A stretch of DNA of 40,939 nt from CBDAQR01 sp965199055 (GTDB taxonomy: Bacteria; Pseudomonadota; Gammaproteobacteria; Pseudomonadales; Halieaceae), in NCBI GenBank assembly GCA_965199055.1, contig CBDAQR010000007.1, positions 1 to 40,939 on the forward strand. The letters are read 5' to 3'. Below, piece by piece: positions 16,258-25,657 of the stretch. Every line of letters begins with the position of its first letter. Positions within the stretch are counted from its first letter, which is position 1. Under the pieces are notes generated by a model. The model saw nothing but the letters and a program-made list of their open reading frames with translations, made no database searches and was not told the origin of the DNA. A program made the position numbers and the translations under genes.

Positions 16258-17226
16258 TCAGCCGCGGAAATCATCCGTGTTGCGCCACCAGTCATAGGTG
16301 CCGCGCAGCCCCTCTTCGAGCCCGATTTCCGGTGTCCAGCCCATGCCGTTCAGCCGGCTGTTATCCATCAGCTTGCGCATTGTTCCATCCGGTTTCGACG
16401 GATCGGTCGCGATCCGGCCCGTGAACCCTGTGACACGGGCAATGGTCTGGGCCAGCTCCAGGATTGTCACATCGCTGCCATAGCCCACATTGATATGGCT
16501 CAGCATCGGCTGGGTATGCGCGTCATAGCGGTCCTTGGGCAAATCAAAGACAAACAGGCTTGCCGTGGCCATGTCATCCACATGCAGGAATTCGCGGCGC
16601 GGCTGGCCCGACCCCCAGATGGTGACCTCGTCCAGACCGGCCTCGGCAGCCTCGTGGAACCGGCGCAGCAAGGCGGGGATCACATGGCTGTTCTCAGGGT
16701 GAAAATTGTCACCCGGCCCGTAAAGGTTGGTCGGCATGACCGAACGATAATCGACCCCGTATTGGCGGTTATAGCTTTCGCACAGCTTGATACCCGCGAT
16801 CTTGGCAATGGCATAAGGCTCGTTCGTGGGTTCCAGCGTACCGGTCAGCAGCGCGTTTTCAGCCATCGGCTGGGCCACCTCACGCGGGTAGATGCAGGAT
16901 GACCCCAGCTGCATCAGCCGGGTCACCCCGGCGGCAAAGGCCTGGTGGATGATGTTGCATTCGATCATCAGGTTTTCATAGATGAAGTCTGCCGGATAGG
17001 TGTTGTTGGCATGGATGCCGCCCACCTTGGCCGCCGCCAGGATCACCGCATCGGGCCGTTCTGTCTGCATGAATTCCTGCACGGCCTGTTGGCTGGTCAG
17101 GTCCAGTTCCGCGCGGGTTCGGGTGACCAGCGTCAACGCCTCGCCCGCCTCTGCACGCGCCTGTAGCTGCCGCAGGATCGCGCCGCCCACCATGCCGCGA
17201 TGGCCTGCGATGAAAATCTTGGTCAT
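16258..17226 (-). CDS. fcl: GDP-L-fucose synthase
   Basis: Makes GDP-L-fucose from GDP-4-keto-6-deoxymannose (epimerase plus NADPH-dependent reductase). The 322 aa show the Rossmann loop GHRGMVGGAI, the serine motif LGSSCIYP and the catalytic tyrosine-lysine pair in YAIAKIAG, then NLYGPGDNF. The ATG at 17226 opens MTKIFIAGHRG; an upstream extension adds unrelated residues and is not used. It is divergent from gmd across 111 bp, which must hold both promoters, so the two steps can be switched on together. Confidence 0.95.
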   Translation of the reverse strand: MTKIFIAGHRGMVGGAILRQLQARAEAGEALTLVTRTRAELDLTSQQAVQEFMQTERPDAVILAAAKVGGIHANNTYPADFIYENLMIECNIIHQAFAAGVTRLMQLGSSCIYPREVAQPMAENALLTGTLEPTNEPYAIAKIAGIKLCESYNRQYGVDYRSVMPTNLYGPGDNFHPENSHVIPALLRRFHEAAEAGLDEVTIWGSGQPRREFLHVDDMATASLFVFDLPKDRYDAHTQPMLSHINVGYGSDVTILELAQTIARVTGFTGRIATDPSKPDGTMRKLMDNSRLNGMGWTPEIGLEEGLRGTYDWWRNTDDFRG

Positions 17227-17337
17227 GGTGCTTGGGTCCCGCAACAAAGTCTCTGTCGGGCCGTGGTAAACCCGACTTGGATTTCCCCTGTCAAGCTGCG
17301 AATATCCGCCCAGCAGAACAACCAAGGCAGAGCGGGC

Positions 17338-18456
17338 ATGACCAAGACAGCGCTTATTACGGGGATCACCGGGCAGGATGGATCCTACCTGGCAGAGTTC
17401 CTTTTGGACAAAGGCTATGAAGTGCATGGCATCAAGCGCCGGGCCTCGTTGTTCAACACCCAAAGGGTAGACCACATCTATCAGGACCCGCATGTCGACA
17501 ACGCCCGGTTTCGCCTGCACTATGGTGATCTCAGCGACAGCTCGAACCTGACCCGCATCATTCAAGAGGTGCAGCCGGACGAGGTCTATAACCTAGGTGC
17601 GCAATCCCATGTGGCGGTCAGTTTCGAAGCGCCCGAATACACCGCCGATGTCGATGCGATGGGCACCCTGCGCCTGCTCGAAGCCATCCGGTTTCTGGGG
17701 CTGGAAAAAAAGACCCGCTTCTATCAGGCCTCAACCTCGGAGCTTTATGGTCTGGTGCAGGAAAAACCACAGCGGGAAACCACGCCGTTCTATCCGCGCT
17801 CGCCCTATGCGGTGGCCAAGCTGTACAGCTATTGGATCACCGTCAATTATCGTGAATCCTATGGGATGTATGCCTGCAACGGTATCCTCTTCAATCATGA
17901 GAGCCCGCGGCGCGGCGAAACCTTTGTGACGCGCAAGATCACCCGGGGGCTGGCCCATATCGCACAGGGTCTGGAACAGTGTCTGTATATGGGGAATATC
18001 GACGCTTTGCGCGATTGGGGTCATGCGCGTGACTATGTGCGGATGCAGTGGATGATGCTGCAACAAGATGCGCCCGAGGATTTCGTCATTGCCACGGGCA
18101 AGCAATATTCGGTCCGTGAATTCATTCAATGGACGGCTGCTGAGCTGGGGATCGAACTGGCGTTTTCCGGAGAGGGCGTCGATGAGATTGCCACCGTGGC
18201 CGCCATCACCGGCGACAAGGCCCCGGCATTGAAACCGGGGGATGTGATCCTGCGCATCGATCCGCGCTATTTCCGCCCCGCCGAGGTGGAGACACTGTTA
18301 GGCGATCCGACCAAAGCCAAAGAGAAACTGGGCTGGGTGCCGCAGATCACGGCGCAAGAGATGTGTGCCGAGATGGTAACCGAAGACCTGCTGGCGGCCC
18401 GCCGTCATGCGCTTTTGAAAGAGCATGGGATGGAATTGCCTGTCGGAAACGAATAG
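17338..18456 (+). CDS. gmd: GDP-mannose 4,6-dehydratase
   Basis: First committed step to GDP-L-fucose: it converts GDP-D-mannose to GDP-4-keto-6-deoxymannose. The 372-aa protein has the loop GITGQDGSYL, the family-specific GIKRRASLFNTQRVDHIY, the motif STSELYG and the pair YAVAKLYSYW. The ATG at 17338 gives the family's normal beginning (MTKTALITG). It is divergent from fcl and convergent with manC, so the three genes at 16.3-20.0 kb make GDP-fucose from mannose-1-phosphate. Confidence 0.96.
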   Translation: MTKTALITGITGQDGSYLAEFLLDKGYEVHGIKRRASLFNTQRVDHIYQDPHVDNARFRLHYGDLSDSSNLTRIIQEVQPDEVYNLGAQSHVAVSFEAPEYTADVDAMGTLRLLEAIRFLGLEKKTRFYQASTSELYGLVQEKPQRETTPFYPRSPYAVAKLYSYWITVNYRESYGMYACNGILFNHESPRRGETFVTRKITRGLAHIAQGLEQCLYMGNIDALRDWGHARDYVRMQWMMLQQDAPEDFVIATGKQYSVREFIQWTAAELGIELAFSGEGVDEIATVAAITGDKAPALKPGDVILRIDPRYFRPAEVETLLGDPTKAKEKLGWVPQITAQEMCAEMVTEDLLAARRHALLKEHGMELPVGNE

Positions 18457-18576
18457 GCGAAGGGCGCGATCCGGCGGGCATAATGACATCCTTGTCCGGA
18501 ACGTCAGAACTATCGACAAGACAAAGGGTTGAAGAGGGCCTGGAAGGTCAGCGCTTTATGGAAGCACGGAGCGCTT

Positions 18577-20022
18577 TCAGGTTTCGTCATGGTCGCGGGC
18601 ATAGACATCTTCGTAGCGGATGATGTCGTCTTCGCCGAGATACGTCCCGGTCTGCACTTCGATCAGCACCATAGGCACCTTGCCGGGGTTTTCCATGCGG
18701 TGCACTGCGCCCAGTGGGATATAAACTGACTGGTTTTCGGTCACCAGTTTGACGGTATCGTCAATGGTGACCCTCGCCGTGCCTTCAACCACGATCCAAT
18801 GCTCGGCCCGGTGATGATGGCTTTGCAGGCTGAGCGCGGCACCGGGATGCACATGGATGCGTTTGACCTGGAAACGGTCGCCTATCACGAGGCTTTCAAA
18901 CCAGCCCCATGGCCGGTGATCCTTGGGGAACGTGGTGGCTTGGGCCGCGGATTTCGACTTGAGCGCGGTGACAGCCTGTTTGACGTCCTGAGATCGGGAC
19001 TTATCGGCCACCAGCACGGCATCGGGCATGGCCACGGCAATCACGTTCTGCAGGCCGATACCAACGATCTCAAGGCCGTCATCTTCGGAGCGCAAAAGCG
19101 TGTCGTCGCAATCTATGGCGGTCGCGGATCCGCCGGTGGCGACGCCACGTGCATCCGGGACGCTTTCACGCCAGACCGCATCCCAGCCACCCAGGTCAGA
19201 CCACCCCGCTCCAAAGGGGACCACGCTCAAATTTTTGGCCTGCTCCATCACCGCATAATCGATCGAGATGTCGTCTGCATCGGCCCAGGCAACAGGATCA
19301 AGCCGGAGAAATCCCAGGTCGGGCCGCGCAGCATCAACAGCGGCCTGTACCGGGGCCATCAGACTGGGCGCATGGGTCCGGAATGCCTGTAAGATGGTCT
19401 GGATGGAAAAAAGGAAAATCCCGGCATTCCACAGAAAATTTCCGCTGGCCAGCATCTCTGTGGCGCGGGTGGCATCCGGTTTCTCGACAAACCGTTTGAG
19501 TGGGACCGTGCCATCCGTGGCGGCGCCGTCCAGTTCCAGATAACCATAGCCGGTCTCGGGGTGCGTGGGCGTGATGCCGAAGGTCACCAATTGCCCGTTC
19601 AAGGCAGCCTCTGCGCCGGTTGATACGGCATCGCGAAAGGCTTGTGCATCGGGGACCACATGATCCGAAGGCGATACCAGCATCAGCGCATCGGGGTCGG
19701 ACTTTTCCAGCCAGAGTGCTGCGGCCAGCACGGCTGGCGCAGTGTTGCGGCCCTCCGGTTCGATCAGGATGGCCGCCGGATCAATCCCGGCCTCTGCCAT
19801 TTGCTCGGTCACGATGAAGCGAAAATCGGAATTCGTCAGCACCACAGGGGCTCCGTAACCGGGCCCCGACAGGCGACCGGCCGAGGCTTGGAACAGGGTC
19901 TCATTCTGTACCAGTGGTACAAATTGCTTGGGATAGCTTTTGCGGCTCAGTGGCCAGAGCCGGGTGCCCGAGCCGCCACATAAGATGACGGGTGTAATCG
20001 TTCTGGAGGCGCTTTGGGACAT
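18577..20022 (-). CDS. manC: mannose-1-phosphate guanylyltransferase / mannose-6-phosphate isomerase
   Basis: Bifunctional type II enzyme that supplies GDP-mannose to Gmd. Residues 1-about 345 are the nucleotidyltransferase (PVILCGGSGTRLWPLSRKSYPKQF). The C-terminal cupin is the isomerase, with the metal-binding LQSHHHRAEHWIVVEG near residue 410. The start ATG at 20022 (MSQSASRT) gives 481 aa, the usual length; an upstream ATG at 20088 would add 22 poorly conserved residues. The ribosome binding site is weak in both cases. It faces gmd, with a 120-bp gap that holds no clear terminator. Confidence 0.94.
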   Translation of the reverse strand: MSQSASRTITPVILCGGSGTRLWPLSRKSYPKQFVPLVQNETLFQASAGRLSGPGYGAPVVLTNSDFRFIVTEQMAEAGIDPAAILIEPEGRNTAPAVLAAALWLEKSDPDALMLVSPSDHVVPDAQAFRDAVSTGAEAALNGQLVTFGITPTHPETGYGYLELDGAATDGTVPLKRFVEKPDATRATEMLASGNFLWNAGIFLFSIQTILQAFRTHAPSLMAPVQAAVDAARPDLGFLRLDPVAWADADDISIDYAVMEQAKNLSVVPFGAGWSDLGGWDAVWRESVPDARGVATGGSATAIDCDDTLLRSEDDGLEIVGIGLQNVIAVAMPDAVLVADKSRSQDVKQAVTALKSKSAAQATTFPKDHRPWGWFESLVIGDRFQVKRIHVHPGAALSLQSHHHRAEHWIVVEGTARVTIDDTVKLVTENQSVYIPLGAVHRMENPGKVPMVLIEVQTGTYLGEDDIIRYEDVYARDHDET

Positions 20023-20476
20023 GGTCTGCTCATTGGTTTTGAGGTGCGGGTGGGCCCCGCTCTGGGGTTTCTGATCAGGATAAGCCATCCGGAAATGACG
20101 GTCTATCGCGATATTTCCAACCGTTTCGGATTGGGGAACTCAAGGGGTCTTGTGTCTTGGCCAACACCCCCGCGCAGAGAAAAACGTTGCAAAAACGTAC
20201 TGGATTTCCCACGATATTGGGCGGCTGGGTGGTAAAATGTTGCCCTGGGAGGGGAGTGGTCTTGCAATAAGTTTCAGCCGAAGAGACTTGAGGAGAATAT
20301 TTTATGTTTTTGACAGAACACGGCGCCCCCCGGAATTTTTAGAAGACGGGCCTTTTAATCAGCATAACCGACGGTCTGCCAACCTGGTGGTCCGACCGTC
20401 AGGACGGCAAGACCATGTGCGGGTATCCGACGCACGGGTTGCATTTCGAATAGGATAAGACGTTCAGGACTTCGTT
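20023..20476. other. 454-bp gap upstream of the frameshifted RTX gene
   Basis: No convincing gene. A TTGACA hexamer lies at 20310-20315, but the sequence 17 bp later (GAATTT) is a poor -10 match. A 12-codon frame starts at the ATG at 20304 behind GAGGAG and ends before the RTX gene; it could be a leader peptide or chance. The manC promoter and the RTX promoter must lie in this gap. Confidence 0.35.
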
Positions 20477-22427
20477 ATGACACTTACTTTGGGAACAGAA
20501 TTCACTTTCGGATCACAGAGCTTTTTTGCCGGTGGTAATACGGCTCGGGTGGCAACACTGACCGACGGGCGCATCGCCGTCACATGGCAAGACGCACTGG
20601 TCTTTCCGTTTAACGGTTTCACGGATGTGGATGGGTCGGTTTTTACCAGAATTTTCAATGCGGACGGCACCCCTGACACTGCGCCCATGCAGGTCAATAT
20701 TACCGAAAGCGGTGGCCAGAACCTGCCGGAAATCGCAGCGTTGAGCGATGGCGGATATGTGGTCAGCTGGACCAATAGCGCGCCTTTGGGCGTGGGGCAT
20801 AATGACACCGACATTCACGCGCAGATTTTCAATGCCGACGGGACCGCGCGCCTGGCGCAGGAACTGGTCGTATCGGTAGATGATCCTACCCCTGGTAGTA
20901 CCGCTGATGACAATGAAAAAGGTTTTGTGCAGGCCTTGTCGGGGGGCGGGTTTGCCGTGATCTGGCCAACCGGTCTGGATGATGATGTTCTGGTGCGTGC
21001 ATTTGACAATGCAGGCGTCGAACAATTGGCCGAGACCCAGGTCTTTAGCCAAGCCCTGTTTCTCAGTGACATGACCCAGCTGAGCAATGGCGACGTGGTT
21101 ATGGTGAACGATCTGAGCGCGACTTTGCGCTTGTCAGGGCCAGGTTTGATCGATGCACCTGCGGGGATACCTGGTGCGGCAGGGCCCCAGATAATCGCCT
21201 TGCCGACCGTGCCCAACGGCGCAATCCAGCCCTTTATCACAGCGTTGCCCGGAGGGGGTTTTTGCCCTGCTTTACCGGGTCATTGACGGTGGTACGTCCC
21301 ATTTCCGGCTGGAAACCTTCAATGCGGATGGCAGTCTGCGTGTTGGCACCGACATTCCCGTGGACAACGATCTGTCAGGGACCCGGTTCCAATACAATCT
21401 GTTGGGCATGACAGGCGACGTGATTGCCATTGTCTCGGCTCAGGAAGATGCCGATGGGTCGGGAATTTATCTTGAAACCTTCTCTGCGGATGCCACCCCC
21501 ATTGATGCCCGTACACTGGTCAATACCAACACGACCGGGGCCCAGACAGCGCCGGATCTGACAGAAACGGCGCCGGGCCGTCTCCTGATCAGCTTTACCG
21601 ACGCGTCCGGCGTATCCACAGGCGGCGCGGTCGATCTGGCGCATGCACGTTTTGTCGATGTCAGTGCGGCCGAAGCCAACCCGACCGAGGGCAACGATAT
21701 ATTGGTGGGAACCGTCGGTGCCGACAGGATTGACGGGCTTGGCGGCGATGACCTGATCCAGGGACTTGATGGCAATGACACACTGATCGGTGGTGCGGGC
21801 GACGATACGCTGCAAGGGGGCGATGGCGTTGATACGCTCAATGGCGGCGCGGGCAATGACAGCATTCTTGGTGGTGAGACCGGCGCGGATCTGCGCGATG
21901 TTGTTTATGCCGGGGACGGCAATGATACGGTTGACGGCGGTTATGGCAATGACGAGCTGCGCGGGGATGCGGGCAATGACAGCCTGGCGGGCGGTTTCGG
22001 GGCCGATACGGTCATTGGTGGCGCCGGGGATGATACGCTCACGGGCTCGGCCTGGGGGGACGAGATCACCGGCGGGGACGGCGCGGACTTTATCAATGGC
22101 GGCTTTGGCTTTGACCGGGTCAATGGCGGCAATGACGGGGACCGGTTCTTCCATCTCGGGATTGCTGATCATGGCGCGGACTGGATCCAGGATTATAACG
22201 CGGCCGAGGGCGACATCCTGCATTACGGTGGCGGGTCGGGGGCCTCAGTGGGGACCGATTTCCTGGTGCAGCGGGCCAATACCGCCGGCGCAGGCAGTGC
22301 GGCCATCGAAGAGGTCTTTGTCACCCATATCCCTTCCGGTAATCTGCTGTGGGCGCTGGTCGACGGAGACGCGCAAACCTCGCTGAATGTCTTCTCGGGT
22401 GGTGTGATGTATGATTTGCTAGCGTAA
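20477..22427 (+). pseudogene. RTX calcium-binding protein gene with a single frameshift
   Basis: The first part (20477-21286) encodes repeated beta-strand modules of the form 'ARVATLTDGRIAVTWQD' and 'EIAALSDGGYVVSWTN', like the N-terminal half of large RTX adhesins. The frame is then lost at a GGGGGTTTTT run (21254-21263). Dropping one base there restores ALLYRVIDGGTSHFRLETF, which runs on to 22427 through RTX repeats (GGAGDD, GGYGND) and the C-terminus VFVTHIPSGNLLWALVDG. The restored protein would be 649 aa. The C-terminal about 200 residues are closely related to those of the RTX gene at 11526. Either a true phase-variable or decayed gene, or a homopolymer sequencing error. Confidence 0.85.
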
Positions 22428-22436
22428 AGGTGCAAT

Positions 22437-22481
22437 CCCCGTCATGCAGATGCAAGAATATATGATCCTTGGTTGACGGGG
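22437..22481. terminator. long-loop inverted repeat after the RTX gene
   Basis: CCCCGTCA (22437-22444) pairs with TGACGGGG (22474-22481) across a 29-base loop, starting 10 bp after the RTX stop. There is no T-run, so termination is uncertain. Confidence 0.3.
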
Positions 22482-22642
22482 ACCGCCGCTCTTGGTGAGC
22501 TCCAGACATATTTCTTCCGCACTCTGCTATATGTCGGTGTGCTTCTGCTGTATTTCAAACCCTGCAGAATGTGGATAGCCGAATCGACAAAAGTGACAGC
22601 AAGTAGTGACATAGGGAGTGTCTGACTTGGAAAGGCCGTGAT

Positions 22643-23665
22643 GTGACGGAAAGGAAAAAGTGTCTGTTTTTGCATGCCGGTCTACCTAAGACAGGCACAT
22701 CTGCGTTGCAGCTTTGGTTGTATTCGAACCGACAGACTCTGCGGCAAGCCGGTCTGGCCTATCCCGAACCGGTGCGCAGCCCGGAAGAGCCGAAACATGC
22801 ACAGCTGGTCGCTGAGCTGCGCCACGATACCGATCTACCCGTTTTGAAGCACATGCTGGGATGGGCGGGAAATGATGCTTTATTGATTTCTGACGAAGGG
22901 CTTTCGAACCACTTGGTGGATTTCAGGCCTGAAGCACTGAAGCAATTCAGAAAAGCCACAGACGAATATGACACGGTGCTCATCCTGGTGCGCCGGGACA
23001 ACGAGGCTTGGTTAAAATCCTACCATAAACAATGTGTGCTCAACCCCGCGAACGGGTCCAGCCCGTTCTGGGGCACGGCCAGCACCGCCGATGAAATGCG
23101 CAGCCACCCGCGCCTACAAGCTTTGATGAACATTGGCCAACTGACCCGCGATCTTACCTCGGCCTTTGGCGCGCAGGACGTGATGGTTCTGAACTATGAC
23201 ACGCCGGACTGGGTGGACCGGCTTCAGGAGGGTCTGGGGATCCGGCCAGCGGCTGTGCCAGCGCCCGAGCGCAGCAACGAGTCCGTGCCCGAGTGGGTCA
23301 TCGCGCTCCTTGCCCGGCTGAATGCCACCGCGCCGGACCCGGCCAGCCGACAGCATCACCGCGCCATGCTGCAAGCCTATCTGAACAGCTCCCATTCCAT
23401 CCTACTGAGCGCCCTTGACTCGGATGAGCGCCCGGAGCCGACAGCAGCGGATGCCGAGGCGGTTCGGCAGGTCGTCGAAGAAGGGTCTGAAGTTGGACAC
23501 CCGGCCTTGAACACTGCTGCCGATCACATCGCTGCAGGTGCCCAAAGATATCTTGCCTATCTGACCAGAAAATCAGGCTCTGGTCGTGCCCGGCGACCCA
23601 ATCCACGGGTACTGCGACGTGCCTTTGCGGGCAATTTGCACAAGCACAGACGGCGCCATCCCTGA
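22643..23665 (+). CDS. sulfotransferase family protein
   Basis: A 340-aa protein of the same subfamily as the tandem sulfotransferases at 28.8-32.8 kb. The phosphosulfate loop is LHAGLPKTGTSALQ (residues about 10-23), followed by a shared YPEP...PKH segment, a serine motif in ISDEGLSNH and a 3'-phosphate-binding stretch VLILVRRDNEAWLKSYHKQ. The start is a GTG at 22643 behind GGAAAGG, since the overlapping ATG at 22641 is followed at once by a stop. The C-terminus is arginine-rich. It stands alone between an RTX gene and the IS-rich segment. Substrate is unknown, probably a hydroxyl of the surface polysaccharide. Confidence 0.85.
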   Translation: MTERKKCLFLHAGLPKTGTSALQLWLYSNRQTLRQAGLAYPEPVRSPEEPKHAQLVAELRHDTDLPVLKHMLGWAGNDALLISDEGLSNHLVDFRPEALKQFRKATDEYDTVLILVRRDNEAWLKSYHKQCVLNPANGSSPFWGTASTADEMRSHPRLQALMNIGQLTRDLTSAFGAQDVMVLNYDTPDWVDRLQEGLGIRPAAVPAPERSNESVPEWVIALLARLNATAPDPASRQHHRAMLQAYLNSSHSILLSALDSDERPEPTAADAEAVRQVVEEGSEVGHPALNTAADHIAAGAQRYLAYLTRKSGSGRARRPNPRVLRRAFAGNLHKHRRRHP

Positions 23666-24303
23666 CAGTACTCGCAATCCGGGTTCACGGCATGATCACC
23701 GGTTCCATACGGTTCTACCGGGCTCTTCGGATCACTCTGATGTCAAGCCGGGTTGCAAAGGTGGCGTGCTGAACGGCCCTGAGCCTTGGAGCAAACTCAA
23801 AGGGACGCACAAAGCCACCTTTGACCGTCTGCGCTGGAAACATGATCGTTTCGCAGACCGTGCGTTGGCCGGTTTCGCGGAGCAGTTCGGGTTCGACTTG
23901 CCGGACGATTACCTTTTCTAAAGTAGGCTGATTTAGACGAGCTGGCCCGCCGCCCTGTCCGCTTCGTTCTGTGTGTCGAAGTTGGCAGGAAATAGGGCTG
24001 CTTTCTTCCAGTAGCTTGCCGCCGTGTTTTTGGGAGCAAAAATGAAGGGGGTGAAAGTGGCAGGAAATTGGCGCTCTATGTTCACCCTCTACTCAGTTCG
24101 AGAAACCCTTGTTTTCCAAGGGGGTAATCAGTTTTAGGTGTGAAGATAGAAAACGCACCGGATTGACCGCTTCAAAGCGGCTTTTTCCGGTGCATTAGAA
24201 CGCCCCAAATCGCCCCGATAAATAGGGTCGGTTCGGATTGGGGCTTTTCCGTTATCAAGGAAAGATCAGGCCCGGTTTTGGGCAGGTCTCAGGCGGTCCC
24301 AGA
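23666..24303. other. gene-poor segment with unidentified coding scraps
   Basis: No intact gene. On the plus strand, a frame ending at 23921 closes with WKHDRFADRALAGFAEQFGF and DLPDDYLF, which looks like a real protein C-terminus but was not placed in a family. On the minus strand around 23940-24045, an open frame ends NFDTQNEADRAAGQLV, also protein-like and unplaced. A CCCTTG/CAAGGG hairpin is at 24106-24122. This appears to be the decayed edge of the mobile-element cluster that begins just to the right. Confidence 0.45.
24155..24193. terminator. nested hairpin with T-run
   Basis: Inner arms CCGCTT (24167-24172) and AAGCGG (24175-24180) have a 2-base loop and are followed by CTTTTT. Outer arms GCACCGGA (24155-24162) and TCCGGTGC (24186-24193) enclose it. 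The inner stem plus T-run resembles a Rho-independent terminator reading rightwards. Confidence 0.5.
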
Positions 24304-24406
24304 TCAGACCACTACAAGCGGTTCAATATCCGATACGTCGACAGTTTTGCGGGCAGAAGCCATGTCAAAATTCGCCTGCATGTTGATCCAAAACTCAGCG
24401 GTTGTC
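24304..24406 (-). pseudogene. HigA-type antitoxin, C-terminal remnant
   Basis: The minus strand encodes TTAEFWINMQANFDMASARK followed by a short tail and a stop at 24304. This matches the end of HigA/VapI-type antitoxins, in which a helix-turn-helix domain is followed by 'EFWLNLQ..YDL..A'. The coding sequence is cut at its upstream side exactly where the IS3-family end begins (about 24403), so the element probably inserted into the antitoxin gene. No HigB toxin is left. Confidence 0.6.
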
Positions 24407-25172
24407 CGGTAATCCCCCCATTTTTAGAGGGGCGCATCAGTAGAATTTAAGCTGCTTGCAGTTTCTATATCGGGGTCATACCTCCGATGCCTATGTTTGG
24501 TCTTTCGTTGTTGTATGTCCAGAGCCAACGGGTGGCATGGTCTTGCACTTCCTCGATACTGGTGAAGTGGTATCGCCCCAGCCATTCGGTTCGGACAGTG
24601 CGGTTGTATCGTTCGACATAGGCGTTCTGCTGCGGTTTGCCCGGTTGAATGTAGATCAATCCGATCCCTGCTTTCTCAGCCCAGTTCTGGAGCCTGGCGC
24701 TGACATATTCCGGACCGTTGTCCACGCGAATGGCCAACGGTTTCCCGCGCCAGGTAATGATCTGGTTCAACATCCGAACCACGCGCTCCGACGGCAGTGA
24801 GAAGTCGACCTCAATGGCAAGCCCTTCACGATTGAAGCCGTCCAGCACATTCAGTGTCCGGAACGACCTACCATCCGCCAACTGATCCGCCATGAAGTCC
24901 ATGGACCAGACCTCGTTCGGTGCCTCTGGTACAGCCAGGGGCTCAGGCTTCTCTCGCTGCACCCTTTTGCGGGGCTTGATACGCATGTTCAATTCCAGCT
25001 CGCGATAGATGCGGTAGACACGCTTGTGGTTCCATCTCAACCCCTTCACGTTGCGCAAGTGCAGGAAGCACAGACCAAAGCCCCACGTCTTCTTCGCATT
25101 CGTCAGCGCCACCAACCAATCCGCGATCAGCTCATTCTCATCGCTGAGTTTCGGCTGATACCGATAGCATGT
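24403..25172 (-). mobile_element. IS3-family element, partial
   Basis: One end is recognisable at about 24403-24420 (TGTCCGGTAATCCCCCCA, followed by TTTTTAGAGGGGCGC), the type of terminal sequence seen in IS3-family elements. The orfB transposase reads inwards from the other side, and orfA and the opposite terminal repeat are missing. The element is truncated at about 25172 by the tail of an IS66-type transposase. Confidence 0.7.
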
Positions 25173-25241
25173 CTCGCATGGGTGCTTGAACGCCTGCCAG
25201 AACACAAGATCAACCACATCGATGAGTTGATGCCGTGGCAT
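24465..25241 (-). pseudogene. IS3-family transposase OrfB, N-terminally truncated
   Basis: The DDE integrase core is complete: WSMDFMADQLADGRS, DNGPEYVSARLQ and QQNAYVERYNR hold the catalytic Asp, Asp and Glu. The C-terminus reads TRWLWTYNNERPNIGIGG and stops slightly early after MTPI. Homology begins at ETCYRYQPKLSDENEL (residue 23); the preceding residues come from the neighbouring IS66 scrap read in antisense. Without orfA and the second inverted repeat it cannot transpose on its own. Confidence 0.85.
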
Positions 25242-25289
25242 TGCACAGCAGGTCCGGTGGCCAAAATTGAAGAGTCGAATGGCGTGTAG
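25173..25289 (+). pseudogene. IS66-type transposase, C-terminal scrap
   Basis: The plus strand encodes LAWVLERLPEHKINHIDELM followed by PWHCTAGPVAKIEESNGV and a stop at 25289. The pattern 'VLERI..H...RIDELLPW' is the usual end of IS66-family TnpC proteins. The rest of that gene is gone, replaced by the IS3 element at the junction near 25172. Confidence 0.5.
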
Positions 25290-25300
25290 GAGCTAAAGTT

Positions 25301-25657
25301 ATGGGGTATGCGATTCATCCCGAACGCAAGCATGTCCACGAGATCACGTTCCAAGAATGGCAGGTGGCCGTCGCTAATAACCCGCTCGTACAGTTGTCTC
25401 AAGAAACCACCCATACGGTGATAAATCCGGCAACGGGAGAACAGATCGGAACAACAATCACGCCCGGTGACGCAGAAATCTGGATCGAAGATTTGAACTC
25501 CTGGGTGTTTGCCCTTCGCTATAGAAGCGGTCGTGTGGCGGTCAATTCGCCGCGCGACTTCGATGATGAAAACAGCTTCTTGCGAAACCTATTACGTGAA
25601 CTCGCAACCGAATTAGGCGCGTCAATACGGGGCGATGAAGGCGAAGAATACAAGTGA
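25301..25657 (+). CDS. small hypothetical protein
   Basis: A 118-aa soluble protein starting MGYAIHPERKHVHEITFQEW, with ATG at 25301 and AGGAG 9 nt upstream. Its layout ('MGY-x-I-H', 'EW...V..NP', a central INPATGEQIGTT, 'W.FALRYRSGRVAVNSP', then an acidic end) is reminiscent of widespread small proteins that often sit beside toxins or mobile elements, but the family was not identified with certainty. It is the only intact non-transposon gene between 23.7 and 27.2 kb and reads as cargo of the IS cluster. Confidence 0.65.
   Translation: MGYAIHPERKHVHEITFQEWQVAVANNPLVQLSQETTHTVINPATGEQIGTTITPGDAEIWIEDLNSWVFALRYRSGRVAVNSPRDFDDENSFLRNLLRELATELGASIRGDEGEEYK

Noticed and set aside
18520..18576. 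Repeated AGCGCTTT between gmd and manC
   Set aside because: Only an 8-mer seen twice; no regulatory context since both genes end there.
20304..20342. 12-codon frame behind GAGGAG upstream of the RTX gene
   Set aside because: Too short to judge and shows no attenuator-like hairpin; left as a note in the gap description.
21375..22223. 282-codon open frame antisense to the RTX repeats
   Set aside because: Same cause as above; the translation is low-complexity with repeated AVIAR-like words.
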